A DNA stretch of 20,401 nucleotides from Actinomycetota bacterium (lineage in GTDB: Bacteria > Actinomycetota > Actinomycetes > S36-B12 > UBA5976): positions 1 through 20,401 of the forward strand of contig CANLIF010000005.1 of the NCBI GenBank assembly GCA_947491175.1, read 5' to 3'. Shown in pieces: positions 1 through 6,140 of this stretch. The notes beneath the pieces were generated by a model, which saw only the letters and a list, made by a program, of their open reading frames with translations, ran no database searches and was not told where the DNA came from. A program made the position numbers and the translations under genes. The number at the start of each line of letters is the position of its first letter. Position 1 is the first letter of the stretch.

Positions 1-158
1 AACATCCCGTATTCATCGGGGTTTCCAGTTTTTGCAGGACGCTCAACAACTGAACCACCGCGAGCAAAAGCCCAGCGCAATATCAAGACCATGATTCCGA
101 GGCCAGAAAATGCTACGAGTGGGCCAAAGAAGTACGAAAATGAGTTCCAGGCTGGCAC
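1..158 (-). CDS. Partial small membrane protein, N-terminus only
   Basis: Reading the minus strand from a GTG at 158 gives 52 residues that run off the left edge. Residues 7 to 27 form one hydrophobic segment (FSYFFGPLVAFSGLGIMVLI). It is followed by a basic, Gly-rich stretch (RWAFARGG) and the motif VERPAKTGNPDEYGM. This resembles the N-terminus of small actinobacterial membrane proteins of unknown function, which carry a short cytosolic domain after a single N-terminal helix; the family match is from memory. An in-frame TAA lies at 162 to 164, so GTG 158 is the only reasonable start. There is no Shine-Dalgarno, but CAGACT sits six bases upstream, consistent with a leaderless transcript. It is divergent from the dehydrogenase at 246. 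Function unknown; the C-terminus is not visible. Confidence 0.7.
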   Translation of the reverse strand, partial: MPAWNSFSYFFGPLVAFSGLGIMVLILRWAFARGGSVVERPAKTGNPDEYGM

Positions 159-170
159 GACTTAAGTCTG
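159..170 (-). promoter_or_regulatory. Leaderless -10 box for the partial membrane protein gene
   Basis: On the minus strand CAGACT occupies 170 to 165 and exactly six bases (taagtc) separate it from the GTG at 158. This is the spacing expected when transcription starts at the start codon. No convincing -35 box is seen 16 to 18 bases further upstream. The same hexamer at the same spacing serves the divergent gene. Confidence 0.5.
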
Positions 171-233
171 TCGCAATCTGTCATAAACCGCAGAATAAAG
201 TCTGGCCACTTAGGTTCATATCTGGGCATCTGC

Positions 234-245
234 CAGACTAGCGAC
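234..245 (+). promoter_or_regulatory. Leaderless -10 box for the 3-hydroxyacyl-CoA dehydrogenase gene
   Basis: CAGACT at 234 to 239 is followed by six bases (agcgac) and the ATG at 246. No Shine-Dalgarno is present. The -35 region is weak (TTAGGT at 210 to 215 with an 18-base spacer is the best match). Confidence 0.5.
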
Positions 246-1367
246 ATGAGTTTTTCACAAATTGGTGTTGTTGGTCTGGGAATTATGGGAGCGGGCATTG
301 TCGAAGTGTTTGCCCGCGCCGAATATCAAGTATTTGGTGTCGCAGAATCTGCTCTAGCCGTTGATGCTGGCAAATCAAATTTGGCAAAGTCACTTGCGCG
401 AGCAGTCTCAAAAGGCAAGTTGAGCCAAGAACAAAGTGATGAGATTACCGCAAGAGTTACTTTCGGAGAAGATTTTGCGTTATTAGCTGATTGCGATCTG
501 GTTATTGAAGCAGCACCTGAAATCCTTTCATTGAAGTTAGATATCTTTTCTAAACTTGACGCTGCAGTAAAGCCAAGCGGAATTTTGGCAACAAACACAT
601 CAAGTTTGTCCGTAACAGAAATTGCAAATGCGACTTCGCGCCCAGCAAAAGTCGTAGGAATGCATTTCTTCAATCCAGCTCCAGTTCAAAAGTTTGTTGA
701 AGTGATTTCGACTAATCATTCTGATGGTGAAGTAGTGTCTCAGATTGTTGAAATTGGAAACTCATTAGGAAAACACTTGGCGCGAATTTCGGATCAGCCA
801 GGATTTATTGTTAATAAACTATTGCTTCGCTATTTGAATCATGCAGTTCAAATTCTTGACTCAGGTCAGGCCTCCAAAGAGCAAATGGATGCAGCTATGC
901 GGGAACTCTCTGGCTACCCGATGGGACCATGCGAACTTCTTGATTTAATCGGTATTGATACCTGTGTTGAGATCTTGAAGACAATTCATGCAGATACCCA
1001 ATTAGAAATTGATGAGCCTGCAACAGGAATGGTCAAACTTGTTTCGGCAGGGAATAAAGGCCGTAAATCTGGATCTGGTTTCTATGACTACTCAGAAAAA
1101 TTGGAAATACCAACCGATCCGAACCAAGATATTAAGGACCAGGTTCACAACGACCTCTTGATTGCATACCTTGGTGACTGCATTGCCATGGCGGCCACAG
1201 GCTATGCAACTAAGGCTGACATTGATTCTGGAATGAAACTTGGTTGTGGGTTACCAGAAGGACCTTTTGAAGTCATTGCAAGCCTCGGTATCGAAAAAGT
1301 CAGGGCTGCACAAGTGGAACTTTCAGAACGCACTGGAATTGCTACCTACCAACCGTTATCGGTTTAA
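246..1367 (+). CDS. 3-hydroxyacyl-CoA (3-hydroxybutyryl-CoA) dehydrogenase with a doubled C-terminal domain
   Basis: NAD(P)-dependent oxidation of 3-hydroxyacyl-CoA to 3-oxoacyl-CoA, most likely on C4 substrates such as 3-hydroxybutyryl-CoA; cytoplasmic. The Rossmann fold opens with GLGIMGAG at residues 10 to 17. Catalytic residues are visible: Ser119 in NTSS, His140 in GMHFFNP and Glu152, with the usual 12-residue His-Glu spacing. The first C-terminal helical domain spans about 185 to 283 and ends in the family signature around GRKSGSGFYDY. The 373 residues exceed the usual 280 or so of bacterial Hbd. The extra part, about 302 to 372 (with KLGCGLPEGPFEVIASLG), looks like a second copy of the same C-terminal domain. 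The thiolase, hydratase and EtfBA genes downstream support a role in beta-oxidation or C4 metabolism. Substrate preference is inferred. Confidence 0.9.
   Translation: MSFSQIGVVGLGIMGAGIVEVFARAEYQVFGVAESALAVDAGKSNLAKSLARAVSKGKLSQEQSDEITARVTFGEDFALLADCDLVIEAAPEILSLKLDIFSKLDAAVKPSGILATNTSSLSVTEIANATSRPAKVVGMHFFNPAPVQKFVEVISTNHSDGEVVSQIVEIGNSLGKHLARISDQPGFIVNKLLLRYLNHAVQILDSGQASKEQMDAAMRELSGYPMGPCELLDLIGIDTCVEILKTIHADTQLEIDEPATGMVKLVSAGNKGRKSGSGFYDYSEKLEIPTDPNQDIKDQVHNDLLIAYLGDCIAMAATGYATKADIDSGMKLGCGLPEGPFEVIASLGIEKVRAAQVELSERTGIATYQPLSV
1351..1364 (+). terminator. Short hairpin over the stop codon region, weak terminator candidate
   Basis: AACCG at 1351 to 1355 pairs with CGGTT at 1360 to 1364 around a TTAT loop, directly before the TAA at 1365 to 1367. 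It is followed by ACCCTTTCG, with no real T-run, so rho-independent function is doubtful. Confidence 0.2.
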
Positions 1368-1384
1368 CCCTTTCGATTTGAACT

Positions 1385-1396
1385 TAGGATTAAAAC
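1385..1396 (+). promoter_or_regulatory. Leaderless -10 box for the 90-residue zinc-motif gene
   Basis: TAGGAT at 1385 to 1390, six bases (taaaac), then the ATG at 1397. The AGGA within the box could also be read as a weak Shine-Dalgarno about seven bases from the start, so the two readings compete. The exact six-base spacing matches the other operon heads in the window. Confidence 0.45.
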
Positions 1397-1669
1397 ATGG
1401 GGCGCCGAAACCGAAGAGATTCCAACGAAGAGCCACCTGAGCTCAAACTTGGCAACTTCGGTCGCACTGAAAATCACGCAGACGGCGAATGGCAAGTTAC
1501 CTCGCTCACGGGGGAGACATCAGTAAAGGTTTATCGCTGCCCTGGTTGCGAAGGAGAAATCCAGCCCGGTACTGCGCACATTGTTGCTTGGAATATGGAT
1601 TACTCGGCTGATGAAAGACGACACTGGCACACTGCCTGTTGGAAACGCAGGACTCCGAGCAGGTACTGA
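1397..1669 (+). CDS. Small actinobacterial protein with a Cys/His metal-binding motif, unknown function
   Basis: This 90-residue protein has a basic, charged N-terminus (GRRNRRDSNEEPPELKL) and then a compact domain with YRCPGCEGEIQPG (Cys48, Cys51), His61, and a terminal RRHWHTACW (His76, His78, Cys81). The two CxxC cysteines plus a His and Cys81 could hold one zinc ion. From memory it matches a short conserved protein found across Actinobacteria, often mis-named ATP/GTP-binding protein; no Walker motif is present here. Its TGA overlaps the ATG of the downstream hydrolase by one base, so the two are almost certainly co-transcribed and translationally coupled. No signal peptide or membrane segment is seen. 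Role unknown; nucleic-acid or protein binding is only a guess from the basic N-terminus and the cysteine pattern. Confidence 0.75.
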   Translation: MGRRNRRDSNEEPPELKLGNFGRTENHADGEWQVTSLTGETSVKVYRCPGCEGEIQPGTAHIVAWNMDYSADERRHWHTACWKRRTPSRY

Positions 1670-2421
1670 TGGCTGAGATAGTTTCCAACAGTGTGTTGCC
1701 CGCTAACCGCGAATCAATAACGCTGGTGACGCAAGACAATCTGCGTCTGGTGGGGGAGTTAGCACTACCAATTTCTGCAAAACCAAAAGCAACAATTTTG
1801 TTGTTGCATCCAAACCCAACTGGTGGCGGAATGATGGACAGTCACCTATTTAAAAAAGCAGCTTGGCGCCTACCTGCTTTGGCAGACGTGGCAATCTTGC
1901 GTTGGAATACCAGAGGAACCACCAGCGCAGCCGGTACCAGCGAAGGTGAATATGACCAAGGCGTATTAGAAGGTTTAGATCTAAAAGCTGCGTTGCAGTT
2001 TACGCAGGATCGTGGTTTGGAAAACATCTGGCTGGCTGGATGGTCATTTGGCACCGACGTGACCTTGATGCACGGCAATGTTGATCCGGTGCAAGGCGCA
2101 GTTCTATTTAGCCCACCGTTGATGTGGAGCAGCGAGGAACACTTGAAATCTTGGGCAGATTCTGGCCGACCACTTACTGCATTAGTTCCAGAACTTGATG
2201 ACTACTTAAAGCCACCAGAGGCAAAAGAAAAATTTGCTGTGGTTCCGCAGTGTGAAGTTGTGGGCATTCCTGAATGTAGACACCTATGGGTTGGTGAAAA
2301 GTTCGTGCGAATTGCGTGGAACTATGCCTTGGAACAAATTCGCCCAGATTTGCCAGAACTAAGTTGGACCTGGGATGGCGAGATGTCTCGCTGGAACGAC
2401 TTACTAAACAAGTCGGATTAA
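1669..2421 (+). CDS. Alpha/beta hydrolase, actinobacterial family
   Basis: A 250-residue serine hydrolase. The nucleophile elbow is GWSFG at residues 124 to 128, with Ser126. The strand before it carries ILLLHPNPTGGG (44 to 54), where the His-Pro and Gly residues usually form the oxyanion hole. His205 in PECRHLWVGEKF is the likely catalytic base, and the acid may be among the acidic residues around 175 to 178. There is no signal peptide, so it is probably cytoplasmic. The start is ATG 1669, which overlaps the upstream TGA (TGATG) and follows GCAGG. An upstream in-frame ATG at 1639 would overlap the previous gene by 31 bases and is less likely. Substrate unknown: the fold covers esterases, lipases and acyl-transfer enzymes. 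The surrounding acyl-CoA genes are suggestive only. Confidence 0.8.
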   Translation: MAEIVSNSVLPANRESITLVTQDNLRLVGELALPISAKPKATILLLHPNPTGGGMMDSHLFKKAAWRLPALADVAILRWNTRGTTSAAGTSEGEYDQGVLEGLDLKAALQFTQDRGLENIWLAGWSFGTDVTLMHGNVDPVQGAVLFSPPLMWSSEEHLKSWADSGRPLTALVPELDDYLKPPEAKEKFAVVPQCEVVGIPECRHLWVGEKFVRIAWNYALEQIRPDLPELSWTWDGEMSRWNDLLNKSD

Positions 2422-2443
2422 ATCTTTTTTCTAATGTTCGACT
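2411..2443. terminator. Imperfect hairpin between convergent genes
   Basis: AGTCG (2411 to 2415) pairs with CGACT (2439 to 2443), and inside it ATTA pairs with TAAT across a loop containing TTTTTT. It spans the stop codons of the convergent hydrolase and epimerase genes. The stem is AT-rich with unpaired bases, so it is only a weak bidirectional terminator candidate. Confidence 0.25.
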
Positions 2444-2871
2444 GTTTGGACAAGTTCGACAAGAACTCCGCCAACATCTTTTGGATGCACAAAGTTAATC
2501 AGTGACCCAGCGGTACCAATTTGGGATTCTGAATAAATCAATCGCATTCCGGCTTTAAGTACCGCAGCCATAGCTTCTTCAATATCAGTCACTCGAAACG
2601 CAAGTTGCTGCATTCCTTCGCCGCTTCGCTCGAGAAATTTAGCGATTGTTGCCTCAGAATTAAGTGGAGTCAATAGTTGCAAGTGCGTGCCATCAGCCAA
2701 GTCGAGCATGGCTTCTTCAATACCTTGTGATTCATTAATTTCACGGTGGGAGACTTCAATCCCAAAAGTCTTAGACCAGCGCGCGATCGCCTCGTCCAAA
2801 TCTCTAACCGCAAGCCCAACATGATCGATTCCCAGTAGGGTTCCGCCCAGAGCGGCACTTAAATTGACCAT
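2431..2871 (-). CDS. mce: Methylmalonyl-CoA epimerase (VOC family)
   Basis: Interconverts (S)- and (R)-methylmalonyl-CoA, feeding the B12-dependent mutase; cytoplasmic. It is a 146-residue vicinal-oxygen-chelate protein with two repeats. Metal-ligand positions visible are His17 in GIDHVGLAV, Gln65 in HLQLLTPL and Glu139 in GVLVELV. The third ligand, usually the second His of a GxHHxAF motif, is a Gln here (GEGMQQLAF, Gln88-Gln89). The C-terminal INFVHPKDVGGVLVEL block is typical of the family. I chose ATG 2871, which has GAGG six bases upstream, over the longer in-frame start at 2919, because the family begins shortly before the IDHVGLAV strand. It is divergent from thiolase-meaB, whose MeaB serves the same pathway. 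The Gln-Gln variant could mean altered metal binding or another VOC activity. Confidence 0.82.
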   Translation of the reverse strand: MVNLSAALGGTLLGIDHVGLAVRDLDEAIARWSKTFGIEVSHREINESQGIEEAMLDLADGTHLQLLTPLNSEATIAKFLERSGEGMQQLAFRVTDIEEAMAAVLKAGMRLIYSESQIGTAGSLINFVHPKDVGGVLVELVQTVEH

Positions 2872-2942
2872 TGCAATCCTCGCAATCATTGGGCAGATTC
2901 CTGTTGCGGACAAGAACATCGCTAAGGTGACAGTAGGGGATT

Positions 2943-2970
2943 TTGTACATCACGCGCAATTTTCCATACT
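2943..2970 (+). promoter_or_regulatory. Candidate promoter for thiolase-meaB
   Basis: TTGTAC at 2943 to 2948 and CATACT at 2965 to 2970 are separated by 16 bases, giving a predicted transcript start near 2977. Unlike most operon heads here, this leaves a short leader containing GAAAGG (2982 to 2987), a plausible Shine-Dalgarno six bases before the ATG at 2994. Confidence 0.4.
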
Positions 2971-2993
2971 TTTCTTGATCTGAAAGGCCTTTA

Positions 2994-4169
2994 ATGTCAG
3001 TCATTGTTGGTGGAGCTCGCACCGGAATCGGTCGATTGCTTGGCTCTCTAAAAGATGTATCTGCTGTTGAACTAGGTGCCACTGCCATTCGTGGCGCACT
3101 AGAAAAATCAGGAGTAGCAGCATCTGATGTTGATTATGTAATTATGGGACACGTATTACAGGCTGGTGCCGGTCAGATGCCCGCTCGCCAAGCAGCAATT
3201 AAAGCTGGAATTGGACTTGAAGTACCTGCGATAAGCATTAACAAAGTTTGCCTTTCAGGTATCAACGCAATTGCAATGGCTGATCAACTGATTCGTTCGG
3301 GTGAAGTTGATGTAGTAGTAGCCGGTGGCATGGAAAGTATGACGAATGCCCCACACGTACTAGTTGGAAGTCGCGAAGGTATGAAGTACGGCGACTGGGA
3401 ACTTAAAGACTCAATGGCATTTGATGGCCTCTATTGCGCAATCGATCAACTTGGTATGGGCGAGGCAACAGATAAATACACTGCTGCTGAAAAAATTTCG
3501 CGCGAGCGTCAGGATGAGTTCTCTGCAAAGTCACATCAAAGAGCCGCCGCCGCTCAGGCAGCCGGACTTTTCGCTGACGAGATAGTTCCGGTAGCAATTC
3601 CGCAGCGAAAGGGCGATCCAATCCTGTTTGCAACCGACGAAGGTATCCGAACTGAAACTACGACTGAAACTCTTGCCAAACTGCGTCCAGCATTTGATCC
3701 AAATGGCACAATTACGGCCGGCTCATCGTCACAAATTAGTGATGGCGCAGCTGCAGTAATCGTCATGAGTGAAAAGAAAGCCGCTGAACTTGGACTCACA
3801 GTGCTGGCTGAAATTTTGGCGCATGGCATGGTCGCGGGACCAGATGCGTCATTAGTTGCCCAACCAGCCCGCGCAATTAAGAAAGCAGCGGATAAGGCTG
3901 GCCTTGACCCAGCAGGCTTAGATCTTTATGAGATGAATGAAGCATTCGCATCGGTTGCACTTGTAAGCATGGATCAACTCGGGATCGATGATTCCAAAGT
4001 GAATGTAAACGGCGGCGCAATTGCGCTTGGTCATCCGATTGGTATGTCCGGCGCACGTATTGTGCTGCATTTGGCAAATGAGTTAAAGCGACGTGGCGGT
4101 GGAACTGGCGCAGCTGCATTGTGTGGCGGTGGCGGTCAAGGCGACGCATTAATCATCAGAGTTCCATAG
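2994..4169 (+). CDS. Acetyl-CoA C-acetyltransferase (thiolase)
   Basis: Biosynthetic-type thiolase that condenses two acetyl-CoA to acetoacetyl-CoA, or runs in reverse as the last step of C4 oxidation; cytoplasmic tetramer in this family. The full-length 391 residues carry all active-site elements: acyl-accepting Cys86 in NKVCLSG, NEAFA around residues 316 to 320, His347 in GHPIGMSGAR and Cys377 in LCGGGGQG. These correspond to Cys89, His348 and Cys378 of the Zoogloea enzyme. GAAAGG lies upstream of the start. The stop is ten bases from meaB, so the two form an operon. With the hydroxyacyl-CoA dehydrogenase at 246 and the hydratase at 6141 it completes a C4 acyl-CoA cycle apart from the acyl-CoA dehydrogenase step. 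Direction in vivo cannot be read from sequence. Confidence 0.93.
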   Translation: MSVIVGGARTGIGRLLGSLKDVSAVELGATAIRGALEKSGVAASDVDYVIMGHVLQAGAGQMPARQAAIKAGIGLEVPAISINKVCLSGINAIAMADQLIRSGEVDVVVAGGMESMTNAPHVLVGSREGMKYGDWELKDSMAFDGLYCAIDQLGMGEATDKYTAAEKISRERQDEFSAKSHQRAAAAQAAGLFADEIVPVAIPQRKGDPILFATDEGIRTETTTETLAKLRPAFDPNGTITAGSSSQISDGAAAVIVMSEKKAAELGLTVLAEILAHGMVAGPDASLVAQPARAIKKAADKAGLDPAGLDLYEMNEAFASVALVSMDQLGIDDSKVNVNGGAIALGHPIGMSGARIVLHLANELKRRGGGTGAAALCGGGGQGDALIIRVP

Positions 4170-4179
4170 GAAATTTCTA

Positions 4180-5109
4180 ATGCACCCCTTACTTGAAGCA
4201 GCAGTTACTGGTGACGTGCGCGCCTTAGGTAAGGCCTTGAGTGTGATTGAAGACGGCACTCCAGAACTAACTGAACTTCTCTCTGGGATGCCAGATGCAG
4301 GTTCCGCACTACTTATTGGCGTAACAGGCCCACCTGGAGTTGGTAAGTCGACTACGACTGGTGTCTTGATTTCTGAATATCGAAACCAAAGTTTGCGAGT
4401 TGCTGTTTTAGCTGTTGATCCATCTTCGCCAGTGACCGGTGGCGCATTACTCGGTGATCGCATTCGAATGCAAGAGCATGCCTTAGATGAAGGTGTTTTT
4501 ATCCGATCGATGTCATCTCGCGGGCAACTGGGTGGACTATCAAGTGCGACCCTTGCGGCTACGAAAGTTTTGGATGCAGTTGGGTTTGACGTCATCATTG
4601 TCGAGACTGTTGGTGTTGGTCAGTCTGAGGTCGATGTTGTAAATACGGTTGACACCGTTGTGCTGGTTCTTGCTCCTGGCGCTGGTGATGGTGTGCAAGC
4701 CGCTAAGGCAGGAATTCTGGAAATTGCTGATGTTTATGTCGTAAATAAGGCGGATCGTGAGGGCGCAGAAGGTGTGGTCAGAGAACTACGCTCCATGATT
4801 GGACTTGGAACAGCTGCTTCAAATTCTTGGGTCCCTGAAATTGTCACGACAGTTGCAACAACAGGCCAAGGCCTAGCCGATTTAGTTCTTGCAATTTCTA
4901 GGCATCATGAGTGGGCCGTTTCATCAGGTGATCGCGCCGCACGTGCAGTCGAACGCGCCAGATTAAACCTTCGTCGAGCTGTCTTGAATTCTGTTAATGA
5001 ACGTTTGGATCTAACTGCCACAAACTTGAATTCACTCAGTAGTCGCGTGGCAAGTGGCGAACTATCAACTGAATTAGCGGTCCAACAGATTTTGCAGGAC
5101 TTGAGTTAG
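4180..5109 (+). CDS. meaB: MeaB-type GTPase, chaperone of methylmalonyl-CoA mutase
   Basis: G3E-family GTPase that gates cofactor loading and protects adenosylcobalamin-dependent methylmalonyl-CoA mutase. At 309 residues it is slightly shorter than typical MeaB/ArgK (about 330). Walker A is GVTGPPGVGKS (residues 47 to 57, Lys56). VDPSSPVTGGALLGDRIRM (79 to 97) is the family-specific block, ETVGVGQSE is at 142 to 150, and the guanine-specificity motif NKAD is at 189 to 192. The start has AGGAAA six bases upstream, overlapping the stop of the thiolase gene. No mutase subunit gene is in the window, but the epimerase across the divergent promoter belongs to the same propionyl/methylmalonyl-CoA route. 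This implies a B12-dependent mutase elsewhere in the genome. MeaB rather than the isobutyryl-CoA mutase chaperone is chosen from context. Confidence 0.92.
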   Translation: MHPLLEAAVTGDVRALGKALSVIEDGTPELTELLSGMPDAGSALLIGVTGPPGVGKSTTTGVLISEYRNQSLRVAVLAVDPSSPVTGGALLGDRIRMQEHALDEGVFIRSMSSRGQLGGLSSATLAATKVLDAVGFDVIIVETVGVGQSEVDVVNTVDTVVLVLAPGAGDGVQAAKAGILEIADVYVVNKADREGAEGVVRELRSMIGLGTAASNSWVPEIVTTVATTGQGLADLVLAISRHHEWAVSSGDRAARAVERARLNLRRAVLNSVNERLDLTATNLNSLSSRVASGELSTELAVQQILQDLS

Positions 5110-5130
5110 TCCTTAGGACTTAACGTGCGC

Positions 5131-5142
5131 CACAATAGAGGC
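5131..5142 (+). promoter_or_regulatory. Leaderless -10 box deciding the thioredoxin-TPR start
   Basis: CACAAT at 5131 to 5136 is followed by six bases (agaggc) and GTG 5143. This spacing, shared with other operon heads here, favours GTG 5143 over the in-frame GTG at 5125 or ATG at 5158. The hexamer is one of the weaker ones in the set. Confidence 0.4.
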
Positions 5143-6090
5143 GTGAACCAGTCCAATATGAATTTGCAAGGTGCCATTGATCTTGGCGCAGTGGCTGCAG
5201 CGCGCGAGGCACAAGCTAAGGCAGCGCAGGCTGCGGCCCAAAGAGCTGCAGATCCAGTTGCAAGCAATCTCATTATTGATGTAACAACTCCAAGTTTTGA
5301 AGCAGATGTAATTACTCGATCCATGACTGTTCCGGTTGTTGTAGATCTTTGGGCGACTTGGTGTGAACCGTGCAAGCAACTTTCACCGATACTTGAAAAG
5401 CTTGCGCTGGAATACGACGGACGCTGGATTCTTGCCAAAGTAGATGTCGACGCCGAGCAACAAATAGCTGCGGCATTTCAAGTGCAGTCGATCCCAGCAG
5501 TTTTCGTGGTAATCGGTGGGCAAGTTGCGCCGATGTTCCAGGGTGCGATGCCAGAGTCACAGGTACGCCAAGTATTGGAGGCTTTGCTGCTGGAAGCTGA
5601 AAAAGCAGGCATCACTGGCCGAGTGGAAATTGATCCAGGCGCAACAAAAGATGCAAGTGATGTAAACCAAGAGCATCAACTACCAAGTGACCCAAGGTTT
5701 GACGCAGCCGAGGCTGCCCTTGAATCTGGTGACTGGGACATGGCTGCTGCGGCTTACAAAGAAATACTTGCCGTAACGCCTGGTGATGCAATTGCAAAAA
5801 TTGGGTTACTGAATGTCAACCTTTTGCAGCGAACAGATGGCCGTGACCTAGCCGCAGACATTGACAACCTGACTTTGGAAACGGAATCTGTTTTACGTGC
5901 TGGCGATTCAACTTTCTTGTTAGGCGAGTTTGCCGATGCCTTTGCGTTATTGATTGAGCATTTACGAAATGTGAGCGGCACCGAGCGGGATCAAACGCGG
6001 GAACGGGTTTTGGAACTTTTTGAAATTGCTGGGCCAACTGATCCCGCAGTGGTGAAGGCAAGAATCGCATTAACTAACGCACTTTTCTAG
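5143..6090 (+). CDS. Thioredoxin-domain protein with C-terminal TPR-like region (YbbN/CnoX family)
   Basis: This cytoplasmic redox or chaperone-like protein is 315 residues from GTG 5143. An Ala/Gln-rich low-complexity stretch (residues 16 to 36) precedes a thioredoxin fold at about 43 to 150. The active site is WATWCEPCK with both cysteines present (Cys74, Cys77), and the cis-proline loop is IPAVFVV. After an acidic linker, about 185 to 315 is helical and repetitive (AEAALESGDWDMAAAAYKEIL), as expected for the TPR-like half of YbbN/CnoX. E. coli CnoX lacks the CxxC pair, so this version should be redox-active. Length and architecture match actinobacterial co-chaperone YbbN proteins. It sits between meaB and an enoyl-CoA hydratase gene with its own apparent promoter. 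Client proteins cannot be deduced. Confidence 0.87.
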   Translation: MNQSNMNLQGAIDLGAVAAAREAQAKAAQAAAQRAADPVASNLIIDVTTPSFEADVITRSMTVPVVVDLWATWCEPCKQLSPILEKLALEYDGRWILAKVDVDAEQQIAAAFQVQSIPAVFVVIGGQVAPMFQGAMPESQVRQVLEALLLEAEKAGITGRVEIDPGATKDASDVNQEHQLPSDPRFDAAEAALESGDWDMAAAAYKEILAVTPGDAIAKIGLLNVNLLQRTDGRDLAADIDNLTLETESVLRAGDSTFLLGEFADAFALLIEHLRNVSGTERDQTRERVLELFEIAGPTDPAVVKARIALTNALF

Positions 6091-6128
6091 CGATCTCTCA
6101 AATGTTTCGTTGACCCTAAATCGGTAGA

Positions 6129-6140
6129 TAGGCTTATGAC
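6129..6140 (+). promoter_or_regulatory. Leaderless -10 box for the enoyl-CoA hydratase gene
   Basis: TAGGCT at 6129 to 6134, six bases (tatgac), then GTG 6141. No Shine-Dalgarno is present. A TTGACC at 6110 to 6115 looks like a -35 box but is only 13 bases away, too close for this -10. With TTATGA (6134 to 6139) it would be 18 bases, but that would place transcription start inside the gene. Confidence 0.5.

Noticed and set aside
1240..1440. Overlapping plus-strand frame at the end of the dehydrogenase gene
   Set aside because: It is a shifted frame that covers the dehydrogenase C-terminus and the start of the zinc-motif gene, both of which show family motifs in their own frames.
2872..2919. 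Extended epimerase start at 2919
   Set aside because: The extra 16 residues do not resemble the family and the ATG at 2871 has a GAGG at good distance.
4149..4598. Long antisense open frame of 149 codons opposite meaB
   Set aside because: It lies wholly over a well-supported gene with intact GTPase motifs, has a Ser/Pro-rich composition typical of a shadow frame, and no start signal. The same applies to the antisense frames over gatA (14732 to 15172), the dehydrogenase (326 to 673) and ligA.
6110..6139. TTGACC with TTATGA as a classic -35/-10 promoter for the hydratase gene
   Set aside because: The spacing is 18 bases and acceptable, but transcription would begin inside the coding sequence. 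TAGGCT six bases before the GTG fits the pattern of the other genes better.
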